A DNA stretch of 64,000 nt from assembly GCF_031846505.1 (NCBI RefSeq), contig NZ_JAVRHP010000005.1, forward strand, positions 10,985 through 74,984. The letters run 5' to 3'. The notes beneath the pieces were generated by a model. The model searched no databases and was not told the origin of the DNA. It worked only from the letters and a program-made list of their open reading frames with translations. The DNA is from Autumnicola edwardsiae (GTDB lineage: Bacteria > Bacteroidota > Bacteroidia > Flavobacteriales > Flavobacteriaceae). A program made the position numbers and the translations under genes. Below, one piece after another: positions 1-7,490 of the stretch (positions are counted from its first letter, which is position 1; the number at the start of each line of letters is the position of its first letter).

Positions 1-1
1 T

Positions 2-1270
2 GATGCACATGAATCCGAAAATATAAAAATTGTAGAGTTACCGGTTTTTGTAGAGCCCTTTAAAACATGGTTCTGGCGAAAATTTAAAGAAGTGGCTCAT
101 TTGCAGTTACACAAAAAATTCTTCGGAATTAATGACAACTTAAAAGCAAATAAAAGCAGCAGTGCTTCAAACCGTGGAAAAGCTACGAGACTCATCTACT
201 ATCTGACACGCCACTTTCATTCTGAAAAGATTATAAGTTTTCTTGAAAAGAAACAACTGAGTTCCATCGCAAATCATCAGGTTTCCAGAGAATGTGTAGA
301 TTTTTTACAGAATGATCGTCCTGATTTTTTATTTTTTACACATCAACGTCCGCCTTATGTAATCCCATTAGTATATGCCGCAAATAAACTGAAGATCAAA
401 ACAGGTTCTTTTATTTTCAGTTGGGACAATCTCGCCTCCAAAGGTCGGATGGCAGCTCCTTTTGATTCCTTCCTGGTGTGGAGTGAATTGATGAAACAGG
501 AATTACTGTACTTTTATCCCAAAACTTCCGGCCATGCAGTGAGAATAGTCGGAACTCCACAATTTGAACCTTATGTAATGCAGAGATATGAAGAGGGTAA
601 ACCGGAATTTTTTCAGAAGCACGGATTGTCATCAGATAAGAAAACGATCTGTTACAGTTGTGGGGATATTTCGACCAGCAGGAATGATGAACTTTATATT
701 GAAATCATAGCTACTGCTATTGCAGAGGAAAAAATTTCTGAACCTGTAAACCTTTTAGTACGGACTTCCCCTGCGGAAGAGCCTGAAAGATTTAGTTTTC
801 TAAAAGAAAAATTTCCTTTTATTCGGTGGAACTATCCCGAGTGGTTTATTTCGAGAAAAGATCACCCTGAGCCCTGGTCGCAGAGAGTGCCTTCAGAAAG
901 TGATTTGGTGGATTTAAGAGGTGTTTTAAATTACTCCGATTTAAGTATAAATATGTGCTCCACGATGAGCCTGGATTTTATGTTGTTTGACAAACCTGTA
1001 ATAAATCCGACCTTCGGCACAAAGGAAAATGATCTTTATGATGATCAAAAATATTTGAAGTACAGCCATTATGAGCGTGTGATGGAGAGCGGCGCAGTAG
1101 CAATTGTAAAAAATGAAGAGGAATTGCTTCGGGAAATCAATTTTAGCCTGAAAAATCCGAATACCCGACTTAAAGAACAAAAGGAATTACTCAAGATGCA
1201 AATAGGAAAGCCGCTGGAAGGAACCAGTGCAAGAATTGCTAAAGCTTTAAAAGAATTTTCAGGAACTTGA
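2..1270 (+). CDS. GT-B-like polysaccharide biosynthesis protein, 5' end cut by window
   Basis: The reading frame is open from base 2 with no stop before TGA at 1268-1270, so the true start lies upstream of the window. The GTG at 92 is probably internal. The visible part is about 422 residues. It has a Rossmann-like C-terminal half: a TICYSCGD strand-turn segment, then NMCSTMSLDFMLFDKPVI, which resembles the nucleotide- or acceptor-binding region of GT-B transferases and CDP-glycerol-transferase-like proteins. It overlaps the next glycosyltransferase by 4 bp, so it belongs to the same exopolysaccharide operon. The substrate cannot be read from the sequence. It could instead be a capsule-associated protein without transferase activity. 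Confidence 0.7.
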   Translation, partial: DAHESENIKIVELPVFVEPFKTWFWRKFKEVAHLQLHKKFFGINDNLKANKSSSASNRGKATRLIYYLTRHFHSEKIISFLEKKQLSSIANHQVSRECVDFLQNDRPDFLFFTHQRPPYVIPLVYAANKLKIKTGSFIFSWDNLASKGRMAAPFDSFLVWSELMKQELLYFYPKTSGHAVRIVGTPQFEPYVMQRYEEGKPEFFQKHGLSSDKKTICYSCGDISTSRNDELYIEIIATAIAEEKISEPVNLLVRTSPAEEPERFSFLKEKFPFIRWNYPEWFISRKDHPEPWSQRVPSESDLVDLRGVLNYSDLSINMCSTMSLDFMLFDKPVINPTFGTKENDLYDDQKYLKYSHYERVMESGAVAIVKNEEELLREINFSLKNPNTRLKEQKELLKMQIGKPLEGTSARIAKALKEFSGT

Positions 1271-2346
1271 GCCACGGGAAACACATAGCGGTAATTTGCA
1301 ACTACGAACTGAAACCTGATCGCATCGGTGGAATGGATCGCTTCTTTAAAGCTTATAATGAAGAGTTGCTTCAAAAAGGGCATAAACTGACCTGGTTTTT
1401 TTCCGGCGGAAGCAAATTTGATTTTTATTCAGGTTTTGAGCTTCATCTGGCAGGGCAGCAGGAATCTGTGGAGGCTTCTGCCCTAAATTATATAAGGATA
1501 AATGAAGGTTTCGATATTGTGGTCACGCATTTCCTGGCGCTTTGTACTTCCTTTTATAAACAGCTAAAAAGTAATAATCAGCCTTACATCATTGCAGTAG
1601 ACCACAATCCGCGTCCGCTGCATGGCTTTCCATTAAAAAAACGAATAAAAAACAAGCTAAAGGGCAGGCTCTACTCCAATTATGTAGATTGTTTCGTGGG
1701 AGTCTCCCAATATACCGCAGATTGTATTATTCAGGATTACGGCAGTAACCTCACGAAGAAGACGAAGGTCGTTTATAATGGAATTGATACTTCTGTTTAT
1801 TCAAAACGAACAGACGAGAACCTGGGAAAACTTATTGTGGCTTCACATTTAAGAGAGTCCAAAGGTATTCAGGATTTAATTGAAGCCGTCAGGATTTTAC
1901 CCGAGCCTGTACGGAAATTGCTGAAAATTGACATTTTTGGGGAGGGACCTTTTGAAAAGGATTTAGAGAAAATGGTAGCGGCATACGATCTGCAGGAGCA
2001 GTTTAGCTTTAAGGGAAGCAGTCCGCACCTGCCGGAACTTTTCAGGAACTACTCTTATATGCTGCAACCTACCTACATGGAGTGTTTTAGTTTATCTATC
2101 CTGGAAAGCCTGGCGGCTAATGTGCCGGTGATTACCACTCCGGTAGGTGGAAATCAGGAAATTATTACTCATGGACAGAACGGATTTATATTTCAGGCCG
2201 GAAATATTAAGGAGTTGACAGAATTACTGCAGAATGTGATGACCGGAGAATTAAACATTTCTCAGGATCTGAACGAATTAATAGAAAGAGAGTATAATTT
2301 AGAACGAATGGTCGCAGATCACCTAAAGCTACTTCCATGCATATAG
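1267..2346 (+). CDS. Family 4-like glycosyltransferase
   Basis: This 359-residue protein fits a retaining GT-B (GT4) enzyme that would add a sugar to a lipid-linked glycan on the cytoplasmic face. The N-terminal domain has a conserved IGGMDRFFKAYNEEL segment. The donor-binding half carries the EX7E motif ECFSLSILE followed by PVITTPVGGNQEII. The start is a TTG at 1267 overlapping the preceding stop; an ATG lies further in at 1333, but starting there would cut into the first strand. The 3' end overlaps the next gene by 10 bp, which suggests translational coupling. Sugar specificity is unknown. Confidence 0.88.
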   Translation: MSHGKHIAVICNYELKPDRIGGMDRFFKAYNEELLQKGHKLTWFFSGGSKFDFYSGFELHLAGQQESVEASALNYIRINEGFDIVVTHFLALCTSFYKQLKSNNQPYIIAVDHNPRPLHGFPLKKRIKNKLKGRLYSNYVDCFVGVSQYTADCIIQDYGSNLTKKTKVVYNGIDTSVYSKRTDENLGKLIVASHLRESKGIQDLIEAVRILPEPVRKLLKIDIFGEGPFEKDLEKMVAAYDLQEQFSFKGSSPHLPELFRNYSYMLQPTYMECFSLSILESLAANVPVITTPVGGNQEIITHGQNGFIFQAGNIKELTELLQNVMTGELNISQDLNELIEREYNLERMVADHLKLLPCI

Positions 2347-3476
2347 GTTTTTTAACTCCGGAATTTCCCCATTCAAAGGTGAATTCTTCCGCAGGGATCG
2401 GTACCAGTATCGGGAATATGGTCGTTGCATTGGCGGCGAAAGGAGTAGCAGTTTCCGTTTTTGTATATGGGCAGAAAGAGGGCGCTATATTTACTGAAGA
2501 TGGTATCAGATTCCATTTGATCCGTCAACGGAAATATAAAGTGGGAGGCTGGTATCTGTACCGGAAATTTCTTCAGAATTACCTGAATAAATTCATTGCA
2601 ATAGATAAAATAGAAGCCATTGAAGCACCCGATTGGACGGGAATTACTGCTTTTATGAAGCTGCGTTGTCCGCTGGTCATCAGGATGCATGGCAGCGATG
2701 CCTACTTCTGTACACTGGAAGGGCGGCCACAGAAGAAGAAAAATTTCTGGTTTGAAAAAGAAGCTTTAAGTAGTGCAGATCGGCTTTTATCGGTTAGTGA
2801 ATTTACGGCAAAAAAAACTGCTGAGATTTTTAAACTGAAGAAAAGGATGGAGGTCATTCCTAATTCTGTGGATACTGATTATTTTAGTCCACCCTCCAAA
2901 GACACCGAGCCAGATACGCTACTTTACTTCGGAAGCCTTATCAGGAAAAAAGGAGTGCTGGAGCTGGCAGAGATTTTCAATAAAGTCGTGACGCAAAATC
3001 CTGAAGTTAAATTGTTGCTCCTGGGAAAGGATGTGCAGGATATCTTTAAAAACAGATCAACTTTGGAGCTTTTTCAGGAAAAACTTTCTCCGGAAGCTGA
3101 AAGACAGGTACGGCATATTCCCGGAGTGCCTTATGAAAAGATCAAAGAGTACATAGCTTCCGCTGCGGTAATTGTGCTGCCAAGTTTTGCCGAAGCCCTG
3201 CCAATGACCTGGCTGGAAGCCATGGCAATGGAGAAAGCCCTGGTCACATCAAATATTGGCTGGGCCAAAGAAGTAATGTTGGACGGAAAAACCGGATATA
3301 CAGAAAATCCAGTCAGTCATTCCGCCTACGCTGAAAAAATCTTGATGTTACTAAACAACTCTGAACTGTCCAACCAGATGGGAAAGGCTGCAAGGAAGCA
3401 GGTGGTAAAGAACTTCTCCACCGAAGTAGTTGTGCAGCAGAATATAGAATTTTATAAGGAGGTTGTGGGGAGTTAA
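2337..3476 (+). CDS. Family 4-like glycosyltransferase
   Basis: A 379-residue GT-B glycosyltransferase. The N-terminus has the GT4 opening FLTPEFPHSKVNSSAGIGTS, a glycine-rich loop after the first strand. The C-terminal half has LLYFGSLIRKKGVLELA and the EX7E motif EALPMTWLE with a following LVTSNIGWAKEV segment. It begins at an ATG inside the previous gene's last codons, with a 10-bp overlap. It is the last gene before a 420-bp block of repeat DNA, so transcription may pause or end there before the next glycosyltransferase at 3897. The sugar donor is not predictable. Confidence 0.9.
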   Translation: MHIGFLTPEFPHSKVNSSAGIGTSIGNMVVALAAKGVAVSVFVYGQKEGAIFTEDGIRFHLIRQRKYKVGGWYLYRKFLQNYLNKFIAIDKIEAIEAPDWTGITAFMKLRCPLVIRMHGSDAYFCTLEGRPQKKKNFWFEKEALSSADRLLSVSEFTAKKTAEIFKLKKRMEVIPNSVDTDYFSPPSKDTEPDTLLYFGSLIRKKGVLELAEIFNKVVTQNPEVKLLLLGKDVQDIFKNRSTLELFQEKLSPEAERQVRHIPGVPYEKIKEYIASAAVIVLPSFAEALPMTWLEAMAMEKALVTSNIGWAKEVMLDGKTGYTENPVSHSAYAEKILMLLNNSELSNQMGKAARKQVVKNFSTEVVVQQNIEFYKEVVGS

Positions 3477-3487
3477 GTGGATGCAGT

Positions 3488-3789
3488 CATTGCGAGGTCG
3501 GAGGGTGACATAATCCCGCGCGCCCAATGCCTTAAAGTACTCGACATTGCGAGGCCGGAGGCCGACGCAATCTCACGAGGCATCCTCCAAACATGATGGT
3601 AACTTCCTCTACAACAGATTGCGTCCCTCCGTTGCACTCCGCTCGCAATGCCGGTGGGATCATGATTGTAATTGTCATTGCGAAGGAGCCAAAAAGGCGA
3701 CTGAAGCAATCTCACGAGGCATCCTCCAAACAAGTTTGTAACTCCCTCCACAACAGATTGCGTCGCTCCACTGCGTTCCGCTCGCAATG
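3488..3789. repeat. Dispersed palindromic repeat block (CATTGCGAG family)
   Basis: Two roughly 110-bp copies lie at 3545-3650 and 3676-3789, with a degenerate half-copy from 3488. Each full copy starts with CATTGCGA and ends with its inverse TCGCAATG, so each can fold into a long imperfect hairpin. Both share internal strings such as GCAATCTCACGAGGCATCC and CAACAGATTGCGTC. Short frames inside the block differ between copies and look spurious. This type of repeat is familiar from intergenic DNA in the phylum. It separates two glycosyltransferase genes and may affect mRNA stability or termination, but that is inference. Confidence 0.8.
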
Positions 3790-3814
3790 GCAGGGAGAAG
3801 TAACTCACGGAGCT

Positions 3815-3849
3815 GGCTCCCTCTCCTTCGGAGAGGGCGGGGGGTGAGG
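3815..3849. repeat. CTCCTTCGGAG hairpin repeat with G6 tract
   Basis: CCCTCTCCTTCGGAGAGGG is a strong hairpin followed by CGGGGGG and TGAGG. It is related to the repeat found inside the coding sequence at 8427-8455 when that one is read on the opposite strand (AGCTCCCCCTTCGGGGGC). It lies in the same intergenic block as the CATTGCGAG repeats. Confidence 0.65.
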
Positions 3850-3896
3850 ATGGTTATTTTAAAAATATTACTTTTGAAGAAAATTAATGCTCCTTA

Positions 3897-5435
3897 ATGA
3901 TTTTCCTGATTCATAAAAATGGTGAAAACGTGGTTCGTGTTCTGAAAAATGAACAGGAAATAAAGGTGGAATCATCGGGTTGTGTGGCTGCTTTTTGGGA
4001 ATTAGCAGAAAATTATCCCAATGAGGTTATTGGCTGGTGTGAGGAGGAATTGTATGAGTATTTGGTAAGGAAAAATTGGAATAAGATTTTCCACCACAAC
4101 CTGATCATGGCTTCTTATGCAGTAAAAATAACGTTTCTTCCGGAAAGTATAGGGTATGTAGATCAATTGCCTTTTGTGAATGTGAACCGGCAGGTAAAAT
4201 ATCCCACCTGGCAAATGAGCAGTGATGTTGGTGGTATAAACGGAGAAGTGTTGTTGAGGTTTAAAGATCTATTCGGAAGTATTTCTAATTTTGATTACCT
4301 GCTGAATTCCGTAGCGAAAATCGGGCAGCAGAATGGTCTTTTTTGTTATAGCAACCCCGAATTAGTACAATCTTTTGAAAAACAGGAACTACAGGCTACA
4401 GCTACTAGTGGTCAGCTGTTTTCTTTTGTTTTTCAGAATTATAATAGCATCTGGACTACAATTTTATTCTGGTGTTTGTTTAAATATGAGCATAAACTTC
4501 CGCTGTGGGCTTATTTCCAGTCTTTTTTTAAAAAAAAGCATTTTCAAAGGAGAATAAATCTACCGGAAGTGCACCTGGAACATGAAGCAAGACAGATTTC
4601 CGATTCCATAGATGTTATCATTCCCACCATGGGACGGCCGCAGTATTTGCTGCAGGTGCTGGAGGATCTTAGCCACCAAAGCCTGCTTCCAAAAACGGCA
4701 ATTATCGTGGAACAGAATCCGGAGGTAGGTTCTGTTTCAGCGTTACCGGAATTACATACCCGAAAATGGCCATTTCAGATCATCCATCACTTTATTCACA
4801 AGACCGGAGCCTGCAATGCCCGGAATATATCTTTGGCCGAAGTCACTTCGGACTGGGTATTTTTTGCAGATGATGATATTCGATTGAAGCCTGATTTATT
4901 GGAAGAAGTTATTTCCGAAGCAACAAGATATCACTTTTCAGCGGTTAATATAAATTGCAAACAACCCGGAGAAGAAACAGTTTTTCATAAAATAAAGCAA
5001 TGGGGAAGTTTTGGTGCGGGGACGAGTATAGTGAAGAGCTCATTTGCAAAAAAGTGCAGATTTTCTGCTGTTTTTGAACATGGTTTTGGAGAGGATGCCG
5101 ACTACGGAATGCAACTGCGGCAGGAGGGTTGTGATATCATTTATCATCCCAATCTCGAAATTCGGCATTTAAAAGCACCAATGGGAGGATTCCGGCAAAA
5201 GCCTGTGATGGACTGGGAGAAGGAAAAACTTCTGCCAAAACCTTCTCCTACAGTAATGGCTTTCGCAATTAAGTATTTTACACTGGAGCAAATAAGGGGA
5301 TATAAAACTTCGCTGTTTATTAAGTTCTACCGGAACCAGCCAATCAAAAATCCTTTCGCTTATATAAAAAATATGCGGGAAAGATGGAACAAAAGCCACA
5401 CCTGGGCAATGAAATTACTGAAGCAGGAAGCGTGA
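3897..5435 (+). CDS. Glycosyltransferase family 2 with an unrecognised N-terminal domain
   Basis: A 512-residue protein. Residues about 237-480 are a GT-A/GT2 domain. They include DVIIPTMGRPQYLLQVL at the nucleotide-binding start, the metal-binding WVFFADDDIRL near residue 320 and HGFGEDADYGMQLR, an ED-containing acceptor-site motif. The first roughly 230 residues match nothing I recognise; they include an aromatic WFxLAENYPNEVIGWCEEELY-like segment and no obvious signal peptide. The ATG start sits just after the repeat block. It probably transfers a sugar in exopolysaccharide assembly, with the N-terminal part perhaps binding partner or acceptor. Confidence 0.85.
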   Translation: MIFLIHKNGENVVRVLKNEQEIKVESSGCVAAFWELAENYPNEVIGWCEEELYEYLVRKNWNKIFHHNLIMASYAVKITFLPESIGYVDQLPFVNVNRQVKYPTWQMSSDVGGINGEVLLRFKDLFGSISNFDYLLNSVAKIGQQNGLFCYSNPELVQSFEKQELQATATSGQLFSFVFQNYNSIWTTILFWCLFKYEHKLPLWAYFQSFFKKKHFQRRINLPEVHLEHEARQISDSIDVIIPTMGRPQYLLQVLEDLSHQSLLPKTAIIVEQNPEVGSVSALPELHTRKWPFQIIHHFIHKTGACNARNISLAEVTSDWVFFADDDIRLKPDLLEEVISEATRYHFSAVNINCKQPGEETVFHKIKQWGSFGAGTSIVKSSFAKKCRFSAVFEHGFGEDADYGMQLRQEGCDIIYHPNLEIRHLKAPMGGFRQKPVMDWEKEKLLPKPSPTVMAFAIKYFTLEQIRGYKTSLFIKFYRNQPIKNPFAYIKNMRERWNKSHTWAMKLLKQEA

Positions 5436-5494
5436 AATTGCCTCCTTTTATCCTTCATTGAAAATTGACAATTCAAAACTGTATATTTACAGCA

Positions 5495-6493
5495 ATGAAT
5501 TTTTCCCTGATCATTTGCACCTACCAAAGGCCGCAGGCGTTGCTTAAGCTTCTTAATTCTATACAGGAGCAGTATTTATATCCTCATCAAATTCTGATAA
5601 TTGACGGATCTACTGATCAGAATACCGAAAAGATTCTGCGAGAAAACCAATTTGAAAACCTCGAATGTTTTCAGGTTAGTGAAGAAGATCGCGGACTCAC
5701 AAAGCAGCGAAACTTCGGAATAAAAAAAGTTGCCGCGTCTTCTGAAATTGTCTGTTTTCTGGATGATGACATTGTGCTGACTCCTTCATATTTTGAAAAT
5801 TTAATAAGTACTTATATTGAATTTCCCGATACTGTAGGCGTGGGAGGTTATATTATTGATGATGTTGAATGGCGAGAATCAGATATACCCAAGGTTGCTT
5901 TTGACGAATTTTACCTGGACGGCTGGAAAAGGAAATTAGGAAGCAGAAATGTTTTAAGGAAAAAATTAAATTTACTAAGTAACAAGCCTCCCGGTTATAT
6001 GCCGGACTTCTCGAATGGCTTTTCAACCGGCTTTTTGCCACCTTCCGGAAAAACATATCCTGTGGAATTTTTTATGGGAGGAGTGGCTTCCTATAAAGCT
6101 GACCTTTTTAAGAAGATAAACTTTTCAGAATATTTTCAGGGCTACGGACTTTATGAAGATATGGATTTTTGTCTTAGGGCTTCAAACGTTGGGAAGCTCT
6201 ATGTAAATACAAATGCTAAACTTTATCATTATCACGAAGAAGGAGGAAGGCCAAATAAATTTAAATATGGCGAAATGGTGCTTCGAAATGGCTGGTATGT
6301 GTGGCGGGTAAAATTTCGAAATCCGCCCCTGAAAGCGAAGTTTAAATGGCACGCAACAGCATGGCTGCTCACATTAATCAGGTTAGGGAATGTAGTTAGC
6401 ACTTCAGAAAAAAAAGCGGCGTTTACAGAAAGTCTGGGGAGAATTTCGGGCTGGTGGAGTTTGCTCTGGAATAAGCCAAAGGTTCCAAGGTAG
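5495..6493 (+). CDS. Glycosyltransferase family 2
   Basis: About 332 residues when started at ATG 5495, which places the GT2 opening FSLIICTYQRPQALL directly at the N-terminus. An in-frame TTG at 5465 would only add ten residues. The fold shows an ICFLDDDIVL DxD-type motif around residue 90, a middle segment with FMGGVASYKADLF, and YGLYEDMDFCLRA, the ED catalytic-base region typical of inverting GT2 enzymes. A C-terminal basic/hydrophobic stretch (WHATAWLLTLIRL) may contact the membrane. The stop is followed immediately by the next start, so both are probably translated from one mRNA. Confidence 0.9.
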   Translation: MNFSLIICTYQRPQALLKLLNSIQEQYLYPHQILIIDGSTDQNTEKILRENQFENLECFQVSEEDRGLTKQRNFGIKKVAASSEIVCFLDDDIVLTPSYFENLISTYIEFPDTVGVGGYIIDDVEWRESDIPKVAFDEFYLDGWKRKLGSRNVLRKKLNLLSNKPPGYMPDFSNGFSTGFLPPSGKTYPVEFFMGGVASYKADLFKKINFSEYFQGYGLYEDMDFCLRASNVGKLYVNTNAKLYHYHEEGGRPNKFKYGEMVLRNGWYVWRVKFRNPPLKAKFKWHATAWLLTLIRLGNVVSTSEKKAAFTESLGRISGWWSLLWNKPKVPR

Positions 6494-7489
6494 ATGAGGA
6501 AGAGATTTTATACATATTTCGGTATTTTTTTATTGGCAGTAATTTTCTTGTTGTCGACTTTAAATTATTTCTACCCTTTCGTAAACCCTGTGGTTGGCAA
6601 ATGGTCGGTAGGATATTCTTATGCAGATGAGGTGCTAAAAAAGCCAATTATCAACCAGGAGAATATCATCACATACATGGAAGTAGACAGCTTTCTGAAT
6701 AAGACCGGACATTATATAGCTGACCCATTTTTTATGAGAGAAAATGATCTCTTCTACCTTTTTACGGAATTGAAAGGGGAAAATGAAGCAGGTATTGCTC
6801 TTTTTACTTCGGCTGAAGGAGAAAATTATGAATACAAAGGTGTTGTGTTGGATGAAAATTTTCACCTCTCTTTTCCGCAGGTGTTTAAGCATAAAAATGA
6901 ATATTATATGCTTCCGGAAACGAGTCAGACAGGGAATGTGATTTTGTATAAGTCTGTTGATTTTCCTTATAAATGGCAAAAAACTGATACGCTTATTAAG
7001 AACCGAAATTTAAAAGATCCGGCTATATTATTGTCTGAGGATTTGAACCTTATTGTGGCTGTAGACGAGCATATGCAGCAGTATATGTTTACGGCAGATT
7101 CTCTTACCGGTGAGTGGAAAGAAGCAGAGAATTATACAGGTCGGCTGGGAAATGAAACCCGGCCGGGAGGTAGGTTTTTCGAACTAAATGGCAATCATTA
7201 TTTGCCAATTCAGGACCGCAGGTATGGATATGGCTCGGCAATTTCGATTTTCAGGTTATCCAATAAAGACAATCATCTGGAATTGGTGCGGGAGCAAAAA
7301 GAATATCTTGGTCCGCAGGAAAATATCAAATGGTTTAACCGCGGGATGCATCAATTGGATATTCAAAAGGTTGGGCCGGAATATTATATGGTGTACGACG
7401 GTGATTATAACAGGACCGGGGAAACCTACTTTCAGTTTAAGCGCAGCTTAAAATTTGTATATTCCGACTTTTACAATCTGTTTCAGTAA
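6494..7489 (+). CDS. Membrane-anchored beta-propeller protein, glycosidase/GINT1-like
   Basis: A 331-residue protein with one N-terminal hydrophobic segment (about residues 6-26) and then repeated blade-like strands: HYIADPFFMRENDLFYLF, SFPQVFKHKNEYYMLPET and LKDPAILL. The pattern of a D-P-F strand followed by acidic and aromatic residues resembles five-bladed propellers of GH43/GH32-type enzymes and the N-terminal domain of GINT1-like glucosaminyl transferases. No catalytic set can be assigned with certainty. It lies directly between GT2 and GT4 genes, so it likely binds or modifies the cluster's glycan outside or at the membrane. That role is inferred from context. Confidence 0.6.
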   Translation: MRKRFYTYFGIFLLAVIFLLSTLNYFYPFVNPVVGKWSVGYSYADEVLKKPIINQENIITYMEVDSFLNKTGHYIADPFFMRENDLFYLFTELKGENEAGIALFTSAEGENYEYKGVVLDENFHLSFPQVFKHKNEYYMLPETSQTGNVILYKSVDFPYKWQKTDTLIKNRNLKDPAILLSEDLNLIVAVDEHMQQYMFTADSLTGEWKEAENYTGRLGNETRPGGRFFELNGNHYLPIQDRRYGYGSAISIFRLSNKDNHLELVREQKEYLGPQENIKWFNRGMHQLDIQKVGPEYYMVYDGDYNRTGETYFQFKRSLKFVYSDFYNLFQ

Positions 7490-7490
7490 T

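Noticed and set aside
3473..3847. Several short frames in the repeat block on both strands
   Set aside because: They arise from palindromic repeats and change frame between repeat copies.
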